The position numbers were made by a program, and so were the translations under genes. Positions 14,813 through 22,765 of a DNA stretch of 52,563 nucleotides are shown piece by piece. The notes under the pieces were generated by a model. The model worked only from the letters and a program-made list of their open reading frames with translations. It ran no database searches and was not told the origin of the DNA. Location of the stretch: contig SVSM01000009.1 of assembly GCA_015064295.1 (NCBI GenBank), forward strand, positions 1-52,563, given 5' to 3'. Position 1 is the stretch's first letter. Every line of letters starts with the position of its first letter. This DNA comes from Oscillospiraceae bacterium (lineage in GTDB: Bacteria > Bacillota > Clostridia > Oscillospirales > CAG-272).

Positions 14813-15736
14813 ATGCCCATTAAAATTCCCAACCATCTCCCCGCCGCTGACGTACTGCTACGGGAAAACATCTTCGTCATGAACGAGACGAGGGCCTCGA
14901 CACAGGACATCCGTCCTCTGCAGATCCTCATTCTCAACCTCATGCCCAAAAAGATCGAAACCGAAACGCAGCTTACCCGTCTTCTCGGCAATACGCCCCT
15001 TCAGGTGGAAATGGAGCTGATCCATACCGAGAGCTACGAGTCGAAAAACGTCACCCGCGATCACCTTCTGAAATTCTATAAGACCTTCCCCGAGGTCAAG
15101 GACCGCAACTTCGACGGTCTTATCATCACCGGCGCACCGGTGGAGCAGATGCCCTTTGAAGAGGTGGAATACTGGGAAGAGCTTTGTGAGATCATGGAGT
15201 GGAGCAAGACTCACGTTCACAGCACCTTCCATATCTGCTGGGGCGCGCAGGCGGGACTCTATTACCATTTTGGTGTTCCGAAGTATCCCCTTGCAGAGAA
15301 GCTTTCGGGCGTCTATCCCCATACGGCTGACTATAAAAACTCCATGCTCCTGCGGGGCTTCGACGACGTGTTCCCCGTGCCCCAGTCCCGTCATACCACC
15401 GTAAGGCGTGAGGACATCGAAAAGGTACCGGCCTTAAAGATCCTTGCCTCCTCCGAGGAGGGCGGTGTTTACGCCATCTCCACCAAGAACGGTAAGCAGA
15501 TCTTCATTACCGGACATTCGGAATACGACGCCAACACCTTGGCAGACGAGTATCACCGCGACCTGGGGCAGGGAAAGAACCCCCACATTCCCGTGAACTA
15601 TTTCCCCGACGACGATCCCACGAAGCCGCCGCTCGTTACCTGGCGTTCCCACGCCAATCTGCTGTATTCCAACTGGCTGAACTATTTCGTCTATCAGACC
15701 ACGCCCTTTGATCTTTCCAATCTCAATAAGGAATAA
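14813..15736 (+). CDS. metA: Homoserine O-acetyltransferase (MetA family)
   Basis: This 307-residue protein of the MetA/HTS family transfers an acyl group to homoserine, the first committed step to methionine. The nucleophilic Cys is in [13 protein letters not shown] (about residue 142) and the His/Glu pair is in TGHSEYD (about 235). The segment [17 protein letters not shown] carries Glu where succinyl-specific E. coli MetA has Gly. Published work on Bacillus cereus MetA links this Glu to acetyl-CoA use, so acetyl-homoserine is the predicted product. AAAGGA lies 8 bases before the ATG. The nearby metY consumes that product. A terminator follows. Confidence 0.95.
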   Translation: MPIKIPNHLPAADVLLRENIFVMNETRASTQDIRPLQILILNLMPKKIETETQLTRLLGNTPLQVEMELIHTESYESKNVTRDHLLKFYKTFPEVKDRNFDGLIITGAPVEQMPFEEVEYWEELCEIMEWSKTHVHSTFHICWGAQAGLYYHFGVPKYPLAEKLSGVYPHTADYKNSMLLRGFDDVFPVPQSRHTTVRREDIEKVPALKILASSEEGGVYAISTKNGKQIFITGHSEYDANTLADEYHRDLGQGKNPHIPVNYFPDDDPTKPPLVTWRSHANLLYSNWLNYFVYQTTPFDLSNLNKE

Positions 15737-15756
15737 AACGGGCGCAACGGAAAAAC

Positions 15757-15787
15757 CAAGGGTATTGCTGCGGCAATACCCTTTTTT
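15757..15787 (+). terminator. Intrinsic terminator of metA
   Basis: GGGTATTG and CAATACCC arms with a short loop, then TTTTTT. Confidence 0.93.
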
Positions 15788-15801
15788 GAGAGGAAGACAC
15801 C

Positions 15802-16674
15802 ATGCCGAAACGAGAACTGAAGATGTTGAGCGCCAAGCTGACCGATGAAGCGCTGAGTCTCTGCCGCGCAGGGGAGGGCCACGAGGCGGTCAAGGACCAG
15901 CTGCGCTTTGCCGCGGCGGGCGTGGAAACCCACGTGCGGGAGGCTATCGAGCATCAAACCGGCCGGGTAGCGATCGCCGAGCTGAAGGCCGCCGAAAAGG
16001 ACTGCCGCGAGACGTCCTACTGGCTTTCCCTCCTGACAAGAAACGGCATTTTACCGAAGGCCGAAGGGGAGGGAGTCGGCCTCCTCTGCCAAAAGCTGCA
16101 GCGCCGGCTTGGCGGTGCCATCCGCGAGCGGGAGGCACGGCTTGCCGAACGGACGGAGCGCCCTTCCACCGAGGTAACGATTCCCACCACCCGCCTGCTC
16201 CTGCGGAGCTTCAGCGGGCGGTACGCCGTTTCGCTGCCCACCCTGGTAGCAGAGGAGGAGCGGCGCCTTGTGGGGCTGACCTGCCGTGACCGCGAGGAGG
16301 CGCTGAGGCAGATCCGTCTTTGGCAGGAGAGGGATGAGATGCTGGCGGTCCTTCGACAAAGGGACGGTCGGTTCGTGGGATTTGTGGGACTGATGACGGA
16401 GGCCCATCCCCACATTCGCCGCCTGACGGTGGCGATTGCCGGCGATGCCCGCCTTCGCGGCTACGGCACCGAGGCCGTCCGAGGCGCGCTGTCCTACGGC
16501 TTTTCCAAGCTGGGCATGACGGTCGCCGTCGCAACGCTTCACCGTGAGGAAGCGGTGATGCGGAAAATTCTCACTCATTGTGGCTTCCGGGAGGAAGGGA
16601 TTCTTCGGGGTGCCGCCGAGGACGGCGGAGATCTGCTCCGTCTGTCCTGCTTGAAGGGGGAGTGGCAATCATAA
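15802..16674 (+). CDS. Fusion of a four-helix-bundle (23S-rRNA-IVP-like) domain and a GNAT acetyltransferase
   Basis: The protein has 290 residues. The N-terminal part (about 1-110) matches the S23/four-helix-bundle family encoded in intervening sequences of some 23S rRNA genes: AAAGVETHVREAIEH, then AELKAAEKDCRETSYWLSLL, the family's 'ANIxEA' and 'KEAxETxYWLxLL' elements. The C-terminal part (about 125-285) is a RimJ/RimL-like GNAT domain, with TRLLLRSFSG at its start, an acetyl-CoA loop AGDARLRGYGTEAV (an R/Q-x-x-G-x-G/A variant) and HCGFREEGILRG at its end. Four-helix-bundle proteins are normally single-domain, so the fusion is unusual. AGAGGAA precedes the ATG. It could acetylate an RNA-bound or ribosomal target, but this is speculation. 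Confidence 0.75.
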   Translation: MPKRELKMLSAKLTDEALSLCRAGEGHEAVKDQLRFAAAGVETHVREAIEHQTGRVAIAELKAAEKDCRETSYWLSLLTRNGILPKAEGEGVGLLCQKLQRRLGGAIREREARLAERTERPSTEVTIPTTRLLLRSFSGRYAVSLPTLVAEEERRLVGLTCRDREEALRQIRLWQERDEMLAVLRQRDGRFVGFVGLMTEAHPHIRRLTVAIAGDARLRGYGTEAVRGALSYGFSKLGMTVAVATLHREEAVMRKILTHCGFREEGILRGAAEDGGDLLRLSCLKGEWQS

Positions 16675-16679
16675 CAACA

Positions 16680-16710
16680 GTGCCGCACGGTTTCGTGCGG
16701 CACTTGCTTT
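16680..16710 (+). terminator. Intrinsic terminator
   Basis: GTGCCGCACG and CGTGCGGCAC arms with loop GTTT, then TTGCTTTT. It lies between convergent genes. Confidence 0.85.
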
Positions 16711-16769
16711 TGATGGGAAGGAGCCTTTTGCGGCGCCTTCCTTTTTTTGAGGTGTCGGTTGCCTCTGTC

Positions 16770-17828
16770 CTACGGCAGCGTCGTTACCGACGAGAGGCTG
16801 ACGCCCGTATAGTAGTGAGTCAGGATTTCACGGTAATCGGATCCGCCGATGGCCATGGCGTTGGCACCGTATTGGCTCATGCCAACGCCGTGTCCGTGGC
16901 CGTGAATGGTAAAGAGCCAGCCCTCGTCGGTCTTCTGGTATTCGAAATCACAGGAACGGAAGCCCAAAAGAGAGCGGAGCTTTTTGGCCTTTAAGCCCTT
17001 CGTTCCGTAAAAAAGATAGGCCTGGCGCCCCGTGTCGTTCTTTTCGGAGGTCAGCCTGCCAGCCACGCCTACCGTGACTTCAATGGCAGAGGAGGAGGCA
17101 AAGAGGGCCTTCATCTCCCCTTCGGTAACGGCGACGGTGCTGACGCTGTCCTCCTCGGGGGTGGAGACCGATACCAGGTACGGAAGCTTTCCGCCCCATA
17201 CGTTTTTCGAGGATTCGGTGTACTGCCACGATCGTGCGTGAAAGAGGGCCAGGGCAGGCTTATCCTTGTACGTAATGATCTCTCCCGCCGTGGCATCCAC
17301 CGCCTCGCGGATCTTTTTGGTGATGCGGCCTGCGGTGTTCTTTCCGTACTTGGCTACCAGCTCCTCTTGGGTTACGTAGGCGGCGCAATGGGCATAGCTG
17401 GTGCAGACGTCGGCCCCTCCCTCGTGGGTGAGGCCGTTTTCCATTTTATAGAGGCAGTAGCTCCTGGCCGCCACCGCCTGGGCCTTCAGGGCCTCGGTAT
17501 GAAAGGTATAGGGCATCTCCGCCGCCACCACGCAGGCAATGTAGTCCTCCAGGGGCATTTCGGTGCTTTCCCCCGTGGCGGCGTCCAGAACGGTGACCGT
17601 CAAGGGGGCGTCGGGAGGCGGCTCCTCCTCCGATGGCTCCGATCCCGTGCCGACCGAGGGGCTTTCTATGGGAGGGAGGGTGTCGACGTAGATGATCTGG
17701 GTGTCAGGGGGCTTGCCGGCCTCGCCTCCCCGACCGCGGTAGGTGGCCTCCGATACCAAGGGAACGGCGATCATAAACAGGCAGGCGGCAAGACAGCAAA
17801 ACAGCGAGAGTCTCATGCGAAAATCCAT
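16770..17828 (-). CDS. spoIID: Stage II sporulation protein D (peptidoglycan lytic transglycosylase)
   Basis: This 352-residue protein has an N-terminal membrane anchor (about residues 5-27), a Pro/Glu-rich linker and a SpoIID domain. The catalytic Glu is in CVVAAEMPYTFH (about residue 104), followed by EALKAQAVAARSY and the zinc-site stretch CTSYAHCAAY. The C-terminal HGHGHGVGMSQYGANAMA motif is diagnostic. SpoIID cuts glycan strands during engulfment, acting with SpoIIP (present here at 33890) and SpoIIM. AAAGGA lies 7 bases before the ATG. It is divergent from spo0A. Expression in the mother cell under sigma-E is expected, but no clean sigma-E site was recognised. Confidence 0.95.
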   Translation of the reverse strand: MDFRMRLSLFCCLAACLFMIAVPLVSEATYRGRGGEAGKPPDTQIIYVDTLPPIESPSVGTGSEPSEEEPPPDAPLTVTVLDAATGESTEMPLEDYIACVVAAEMPYTFHTEALKAQAVAARSYCLYKMENGLTHEGGADVCTSYAHCAAYVTQEELVAKYGKNTAGRITKKIREAVDATAGEIITYKDKPALALFHARSWQYTESSKNVWGGKLPYLVSVSTPEEDSVSTVAVTEGEMKALFASSSAIEVTVGVAGRLTSEKNDTGRQAYLFYGTKGLKAKKLRSLLGFRSCDFEYQKTDEGWLFTIHGHGHGVGMSQYGANAMAIGGSDYREILTHYYTGVSLSSVTTLP

Positions 17829-18020
17829 ATACGTATCCTTTCTCTTTCGGGTTCCTGGTTAGACGGCGTGATTTCTTCCTGTCACGGAGTCGTTCTATGT
17901 ATATGCAGGGGAGGCGGTTTTTTTGCTTGCCTCCTCTTTTTTTGGCCCCTGTGTAACAAATTGTGCAAAATGGTAAAAAATGGAAGCGAAAGTTTGTTCA
18001 CTATTTTTAACTGGAAATAC

Positions 18021-18049
18021 TTGCTAAATTTTCCAAAATATGGTATTCT
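18021..18049 (+). promoter_or_regulatory. Sigma-A-type promoter of spo0A
   Basis: TTGCTA (18021-18026), 17 bases, TATTCT (18044-18049), 34 bases before the ATG in an AT-rich stretch. No sigma-H promoter and no perfect 0A box were seen here; TATCGAA near 18078 is a one-mismatch box. Confidence 0.65.
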
Positions 18050-18083
18050 ATTGTCACAATAAAAAAACGGAGCGTATCGAAAA

Positions 18084-18857
18084 ATGGAACAGAACATCAA
18101 AATACTGATCGCCGACGAAAATTCTGACTTCCGTCGGAGCTGTCGGTCGAATCTCGCAAGCTTAGGGTATAAGGTCATCGAGGAGGCCGTCAACGGCGAG
18201 GACGCCCTCTACAAGATCGACAAGTGCCACCCCGACGTGGTGCTCACCGACGTGTGGCTCTCCAAGCTGGACTGTACCCAGGTGATCCGCGGCACCCAAA
18301 TGCTGAATCTTCTCCCCGATAAGCCGCCGGCCTTTATCGTTTACGCGGTGGTCAACAATCCCAATATGTTTGCCGAGGCCACCGAGGCGGGCGCCGAATA
18401 CTGTATGCTCCGCCCCTTTGATTACAAGCAGCTGGACGAGCGCATCCGCCGCGTCTGCTCGGGACGGAACAGCGGCCGCCGTCCCGCAGGCCAGCCCCGC
18501 TCAGCCGACATGGAGACGCAGGTCACGAAGGTCATCCATCAAATCGGTGTTCCTGCTCACATTAAGGGTTATCAGTATCTCCGCACCGCCATCATGATGA
18601 CCATTGAGGACTCCGATATCATCAATTCGGTGACCAAGATCCTCTATCCCTCGGTAGCGAAAAAGTATGCCACCACCTCCTCCCGCGTGGAGCGCGCCAT
18701 CCGCCACGCCATTGAGGTGGCGTGGGACAGAGGGGATATTGAAACCCTCAATTCCTATTTCGGCTATACCATTCAGAACAACCGCGGCAAGCCCACCAAC
18801 AGCGAATTTATCGCCATGATCGCCGACAACCTGCGTTTACAGAACAAGTTGTCGTAA
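18084..18857 (+). CDS. spo0A: Sporulation master regulator Spo0A, with an atypical receiver domain
   Basis: This 257-residue protein has a receiver domain (about 1-122), a linker and a C-terminal Spo0A DNA-binding domain (about 145-257). The DNA-binding domain is highly conserved, including [30 protein letters not shown] and [13 protein letters not shown]. The receiver keeps the acidic pair (Asp11-Glu12) and the phospho-acceptor Asp56. It has Tyr87 where the switch Thr should be, Arg110 in place of the conserved Lys of KPFD, and SKLDC in place of MPHLDG. Phosphorylation may therefore work differently from Bacillus Spo0A. The gene is transcribed alone and ends in a palindrome plus terminator. 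Confidence 0.95.
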   Translation: MEQNIKILIADENSDFRRSCRSNLASLGYKVIEEAVNGEDALYKIDKCHPDVVLTDVWLSKLDCTQVIRGTQMLNLLPDKPPAFIVYAVVNNPNMFAEATEAGAEYCMLRPFDYKQLDERIRRVCSGRNSGRRPAGQPRSADMETQVTKVIHQIGVPAHIKGYQYLRTAIMMTIEDSDIINSVTKILYPSVAKKYATTSSRVERAIRHAIEVAWDRGDIETLNSYFGYTIQNNRGKPTNSEFIAMIADNLRLQNKLS

Positions 18858-18877
18858 GGGAGAACGGCCTCCGGCGG

Positions 18878-18909
18878 CTTAAAACCTTTTTTTCGAAAAA
18901 GGTTTTAAG
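18878..18909 (+). repeat. Long palindrome after spo0A (dispersed 3' element, family D)
   Basis: Arms CTTAAAACCTTTTT and AAAAAGGTTTTAAG lie 20 bases past the stop. The flank AAGAATTCCAAAAAACTT is shared with the palindrome at 33832-33863 read on the minus strand, also just after a stop codon. It probably works as a terminator or RNA 3'-end stabiliser. Confidence 0.75.
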
Positions 18910-18935
18910 AATTCCAAAAAACTTGAACAAAAAAC

Positions 18936-18968
18936 GCCTTCTTCTGCTCATGCAGAAGAAGGCTTTTT
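18936..18968. terminator. Bidirectional terminator between spo0A and the DUF4173 gene
   Basis: GCCTTCTTCTGC and GCAGAAGAAGGC arms are flanked by A-run and T-run sequences on both sides, so it can end convergent transcripts from either strand. Confidence 0.88.
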
Positions 18969-19030
18969 GATATGGTCGGGGATCAATGTCCCTGAATATC
19001 CCACTCGATGCTGTCGGGATGGCGATCTTT

Positions 19031-20662
19031 TCAGCGCACGATTCTGCTTTCTCTCGGCACCGTGACCTCCTCGTCCAAGGCCTCCGAGAGAAGGGAGGCG
19101 ATGCGGTGGAGGGCGGGTGTCTCGCTTCGCCAATCGTAGGCGTAGGTGCCCTCGGAGATGAGCCGCGCGCAATGTTTCAGATAACGCCTTGCCTCGGTGG
19201 CAAGCTCGGCATCCTCGTCCTCCAGGAGGGGGATGGCGTATTCGGCGGCGGTGTAGGAGAGGTCGTAGAAGGCGTGAATGTCACAGGTTTCGAGAACGCC
19301 GGTTTGATAGAGGATCAGATTGCCCTGGGCGATGCGGGCGTCAAGATCGCAGAAGCCCACCGTGCCGAGGAGCACCGTTCCCGCCACGGCAGAAAGCAGG
19401 ACGACGTTACATTTCGGCGTGATCTGACGGATCACGAGGAACAGGAACACAAGGCCGAGGAAGATCATAAAGATCGAGGTCAGCACGCGCAGGCGGGTAA
19501 AGCCGTACAGGCCGATATAGAGGATCATCTTCCGCAGGGCGGTAGCGATCAGCACCAGGGTAAAGACCGACAGGATCACGTTCAGGATGCGGATGGGAAG
19601 AGTCTGTTGCCCCTCTTTTTTCTTGGCAAACAGCGAGGCGGCGGTGATCATGGCCAAATTGATGGCCGACACGGCACAGAGCTGGAAGAAGCCGCTGCGG
19701 GCGTATTCGGCGGCGGAGAAGCCTTCGGGCACCAAGCCCGAAAAGGCGTCTACGTAGTAGCCGAGCTGGGAGAAGAAAAAGAGCAGGTAAATGAGGCAGA
19801 GGGGCAAGATAGCCGAAACCGTGACGGTGACGGGAACCACCGAGACCGAGGCGGCGATCCGCTTTTGAGAAGCAAGATTCAGGGTGTCCCGTTGCTTGCC
19901 CTCCCATCCCGAATAGACGGCGCCGAAGAGGTACATGGACACGGGAATGCTGAACAGGAAGCTGCCGAAGTTCAAAAAGACCTCAACGGGATTCGAGCCG
20001 AACAGGAAGGCGCCGATCCGTTTCATCAGATTCCCGAAGGCGGCGTCGGCCTGCCTCAGCAGGGTAATGACGATGGCAGAGGGAATCACGGCGATACCGA
20101 TGCCCAGCAGGATCAGGCCCAGCTTTCGTCCCGCCTTTTTGTTCTGAAACAGCGAAAAAATGGCGGGGAAAATGCGAATAAAGGAGACGAAGGGCAGAAC
20201 GAAGACCGCTTTGATCAGATCTAAGGGCATCCCGTCACCGAGAGGGCTGTTCTCGGCATTGGAAAAGGCGTAGAGGTAAAAGAGAAGGAAGGAGACGATC
20301 TCAAACAGCGTCGTCACGGTCGTGACCGAGGAAGGGGGACTGACAAGGTAGACGCCCGACAGGAGGGTATTGACCGTCAGCAGCACCACCGCCGCAGGGC
20401 GTGGTCGCTTCTTGCTCGGCAGATGGGTGATCAGAAGCACCCCCAGCGAAAAGGTGGCAAACAGCAGAACGTAGAGGAAGGCGGCGTTTCCCGCACGAAG
20501 CACCCAACGGCTGAACAGATAGCCAAAGGGGAGGGTAAGGAGGGCAAAGATGCCCTGTGCGGGGGTATAAACGGTTGGAGGCGGCGGACAGGCATAGACG
20601 GGCGGGGGATAGGGCGGCATTGGGTTCGGTCGTTGCGTGTCATAAGGGCCTTGGTAATTCAT
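19031..20662 (-). CDS. DUF4153/DUF4173-family multi-pass membrane protein
   Basis: This 543-residue protein has a Pro/Tyr-rich cytoplasmic N-terminus (residues 1-33, with repeated PPYPPP-like runs), about twelve hydrophobic segments (35-430) and a soluble C-terminal domain of helical repeats (about 440-530). The layout matches the DUF4173 family, whose function is unknown. AAAGGAG lies 5 bases before the ATG. It is the last gene after DUF2975 and an XRE-type regulator, an association often seen in Firmicutes, so the three probably form one signalling or envelope-stress unit. Confidence 0.75.
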   Translation of the reverse strand: MNYQGPYDTQRPNPMPPYPPPVYACPPPPTVYTPAQGIFALLTLPFGYLFSRWVLRAGNAAFLYVLLFATFSLGVLLITHLPSKKRPRPAAVVLLTVNTLLSGVYLVSPPSSVTTVTTLFEIVSFLLFYLYAFSNAENSPLGDGMPLDLIKAVFVLPFVSFIRIFPAIFSLFQNKKAGRKLGLILLGIGIAVIPSAIVITLLRQADAAFGNLMKRIGAFLFGSNPVEVFLNFGSFLFSIPVSMYLFGAVYSGWEGKQRDTLNLASQKRIAASVSVVPVTVTVSAILPLCLIYLLFFFSQLGYYVDAFSGLVPEGFSAAEYARSGFFQLCAVSAINLAMITAASLFAKKKEGQQTLPIRILNVILSVFTLVLIATALRKMILYIGLYGFTRLRVLTSIFMIFLGLVFLFLVIRQITPKCNVVLLSAVAGTVLLGTVGFCDLDARIAQGNLILYQTGVLETCDIHAFYDLSYTAAEYAIPLLEDEDAELATEARRYLKHCARLISEGTYAYDWRSETPALHRIASLLSEALDEEVTVPRESRIVR

Positions 20663-20677
20663 AACGGCTCCTTTCGG

Positions 20678-20899
20678 TTATGGCTTGGGAAGGGAATCCT
20701 CCACGTATTCGAGGATATCCTGTGGCTGACAGCTCAGCTCGCGGCAGATGGCCTCCAGGGTGGAGAAGCGGATGGCTTTTGCCTTGCCGGTCTTGAGGAT
20801 CGAAAGATTGGCAGGGGTGATCCCTACGCGGTCGGCAAGCTCACCGAGGGAGATCTTGCGCTTGGCCATCATGACATCGAGATTGACGATAATCGGCAT
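20678..20899 (-). CDS. Small XRE-type helix-turn-helix regulator (YozG-like)
   Basis: This 73-residue protein is almost entirely one Cro/C1-type HTH: SLGELADRVGITPANLSILK is the helix-turn-helix and FSTLEAICRELSCQPQDILE completes the fold. AGGAGG lies 5 bases before the ATG. It sits 12 bases after the DUF2975 gene, an arrangement repeated in many Gram-positive genomes, and probably regulates its own operon. Direct repeats AGTACC-AA-AGTACC just downstream of the operon's promoter are a candidate operator. Confidence 0.88.
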   Translation of the reverse strand: MPIIVNLDVMMAKRKISLGELADRVGITPANLSILKTGKAKAIRFSTLEAICRELSCQPQDILEYVEDSLPKP

Positions 20900-20911
20900 G
20901 GGATCCTCCTT

Positions 20912-21403
20912 TCAAATCGTGAAGTCGTTTTCGTTCTTCAGGGCGACGGCTTCCTCGAAGGCGTTCTTGACCACGCGGAGGATCACGCCCATAAAGACGC
21001 AGGCAAAGGCAATGAGAAAGGCCAGGAGGATAAACATATCTTCATTCCACAGGACACGGTCCAGCCTGAGACGGAGGACGATGCCTTCTGCAAGGAAGAG
21101 CAGTCCTTCGGCGACACAGCACCAGGAGAGCCCCCGCAGGCAGGAAACGTTGGAGGGAATAAAGACCAGATGCTTTCGGATGTGGAAGAGCAGCCGCAGG
21201 AGGGCTCCTGCCGCAAGAAAGGCAAACAGCAGCTCGGCATAGGCAAAGAGCATCACGGCAAGGGACGGGGTAACGGTGTGATTGGCAAACCAGAAGCGGG
21301 GATAATCGTGAACGGTCACGGCCAGGGCCAGCATCACCGCGATGCAGAGGCAGGTGATGACGATGGAAAGGGTGACGGAGAGGCGTTTGTTGATCTTCAG
21401 CAT
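20912..21403 (-). CDS. DUF2975-family membrane protein
   Basis: This 163-residue protein has four predicted membrane helices (about 8-28, 48-70, 90-112 and 122-145) and a short charged tail. Size, helix pattern and the adjacent YozG-like regulator fit DUF2975. AAAGGA lies 7 bases before the ATG. It is the first gene of the three-gene operon, which has a good sigma-A promoter. Function is unknown; a membrane partner of the regulator is one possibility. Confidence 0.78.
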   Translation of the reverse strand: MLKINKRLSVTLSIVITCLCIAVMLALAVTVHDYPRFWFANHTVTPSLAVMLFAYAELLFAFLAAGALLRLLFHIRKHLVFIPSNVSCLRGLSWCCVAEGLLFLAEGIVLRLRLDRVLWNEDMFILLAFLIAFACVFMGVILRVVKNAFEEAVALKNENDFTI

Positions 21404-21441
21404 AGGAGAGTCCTTTCAATAACGGGTACTTTGGTACTGTT

Positions 21442-21470
21442 AGGATAACACAGTTTTTGGCGAATGTCAA
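21442..21470 (-). promoter_or_regulatory. Promoter and candidate operator of the DUF2975 operon
   Basis: On the minus strand TTGACA (21470-21465), 17 bases, TATCCT (21447-21442). Directly downstream (21438-21425) are direct repeats AGTACC separated by two bases, suitably placed for repressor binding. Confidence 0.82.
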
Positions 21471-21555
21471 TAGAAATTTATCGTTTTTCGATAAATATTT
21501 TTGAGAAACAATAAAACAGACGGGAATTTCCTGACTTGTGGCGAAACAACAAAAA

Positions 21556-21588
21556 GCCCCCATCGGCGTTTTTTCTCGCCGATGGGGG
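21556..21588 (-). terminator. Terminator of the spoIIIA operon
   Basis: CCCCCATCGGCG and CGCCGATGGGGG arms, followed on the minus strand by CTTTTTG. It lies 8 bases after the spoIIIAH stop. Confidence 0.92.
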
Positions 21589-21595
21589 AATATGC

Positions 21596-22210
21596 TTACG
21601 CTACCTTCTCGATGATCTTGACGTTAGAGGGCAGGATGCCTGCCTGCTCGTAAACGATCTCCTGGATCTGTGCTACCTGATTGGGAAGCAAAGCCGACGC
21701 CGTCTTGACGATCACGTTGCACTTGGCGTCGCTGATGACGGCAATGCACTTTTCAAAGCCCTTGGCGGTGACGAGGTTTTCGATCTTGCCCTCGTCGTCA
21801 ATGGCGTTGGCGATCTTGGTGATCTCCGACATGGCCACCGACTTGGATTCGTCCAGTGCCTCGGGATTCTCTACCACCAGCTGCAGGACCTCGATGGCCT
21901 CATCCCGGGAGCGCTGGCGCTCCACCTGGGCCGAGGCAAAGAAGCTGTCGATTTCATTGACGGCGTCGCCGTCGGCATCGGTGTCGACGCCCTCCACAAA
22001 GCCGGCGCCGCCCTGGACGGCGTCGCTGTCGCCTGCCTGACCGCCCGTTTGCTTGGCTCCCTCCGAGAAGAGAGCAATGTTCAGCCATACCGCCCCGCCG
22101 ATGACCAGCACCGACAGAATAATGACCAGGTTCCGCTTCCCGACCTTTTTCATGAAGTCCTTGGTTTTGGATACGATGAGTGCCGTGTCCGGCTTTTTGA
22201 GCTTAAGCAT
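21596..22210 (-). CDS. spoIIIAH: Stage III sporulation protein AH
   Basis: This 204-residue protein has an N-terminal cytoplasmic segment, one membrane helix (about residues 28-46), an acidic Gly/Asp-rich linker and a C-terminal ring-building domain (about 85-204). The domain's SRDEAIEVLQLVVENPEA stretch and its ending (AGILPSNVKIIEKV) match the family. In Bacillus, SpoIIIAH in the mother-cell membrane binds forespore SpoIIQ to form the channel. GGGAGG lies 8 bases before the ATG. It is the last gene of the operon, 63 bases after spoIIIAG. No spoIIQ is in the window. Confidence 0.92.
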   Translation of the reverse strand: MLKLKKPDTALIVSKTKDFMKKVGKRNLVIILSVLVIGGAVWLNIALFSEGAKQTGGQAGDSDAVQGGAGFVEGVDTDADGDAVNEIDSFFASAQVERQRSRDEAIEVLQLVVENPEALDESKSVAMSEITKIANAIDDEGKIENLVTAKGFEKCIAVISDAKCNVIVKTASALLPNQVAQIQEIVYEQAGILPSNVKIIEKVA

Positions 22211-22273
22211 GGAATTTCCTCCCGAACTGTATGTTTGTTTCCAATATATGCGTGCTGGGGCGGGGATATGACT

Positions 22274-22765
22274 CTATCCCGTTACGTAGACCTTTCCGGC
22301 GGAAAGGTCAAAGAGGGCGCAGAGCAGGGAGATGATCTTCTCCTGGGTGATGGGATTGCTGCCCCCTCGGCAGACCACGGCGATGCCGCGAAGCTTGGGG
22401 TAGATCAGCCGCACCACGATGGGCTTGCCGTTCTCGTCGGAGAAGACGTATTCCCGCTCGGTCATGGTACTGCCCTCGTACCGCCCGTTCTGGGCGTAGA
22501 CCGTTTCTCCCGTTTGATCGGGCATAAGGATCACCGATACCCCCGATACCCCGTCCATGCTCTCAAGGAGCTGGCAGACCCGCCGCTCCAAGGCGGCAAC
22601 GTAGTCGCTTGCCTCGGTAAAGCCCGAGACGGCGGGGTCCTCTGCGGTGGTATCGGAGGCCTCCCCTCCGGTTTCGGTGAAGACGAGGAGAAGCCCTGCC
22701 AGGATCCCGATCACCAGCAGCCACGTCCCCTTGGACTGCTTCATTTTTTCGAAAAAGCTACCCAT
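22274..22765 (-). CDS. spoIIIAG: Stage III sporulation protein AG
   Basis: This 163-residue protein has one N-terminal membrane helix (about residues 14-30) and an extracellular domain with LLESMDGVSGVSVILM and YPKLRGIAVVCRGGSNP, the SpoIIIAG ring-building signature. SpoIIIAG forms a large ring in the intermembrane space of the engulfed forespore. GGAGG lies 6 bases before the ATG. The start overlaps the spoIIIAF end by 8 bases. It is shorter than Bacillus SpoIIIAG (229) and has less N-terminal cytoplasmic sequence. Confidence 0.92.
   Translation of the reverse strand: MGSFFEKMKQSKGTWLLVIGILAGLLLVFTETGGEASDTTAEDPAVSGFTEASDYVAALERRVCQLLESMDGVSGVSVILMPDQTGETVYAQNGRYEGSTMTEREYVFSDENGKPIVVRLIYPKLRGIAVVCRGGSNPITQEKIISLLCALFDLSAGKVYVTG

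Noticed and set aside
17829-17900. Sigma-E promoter for spoIID
   Set aside because: CATATACAT-like sequences occur upstream, but no correctly spaced -35 and -10 pair was found.
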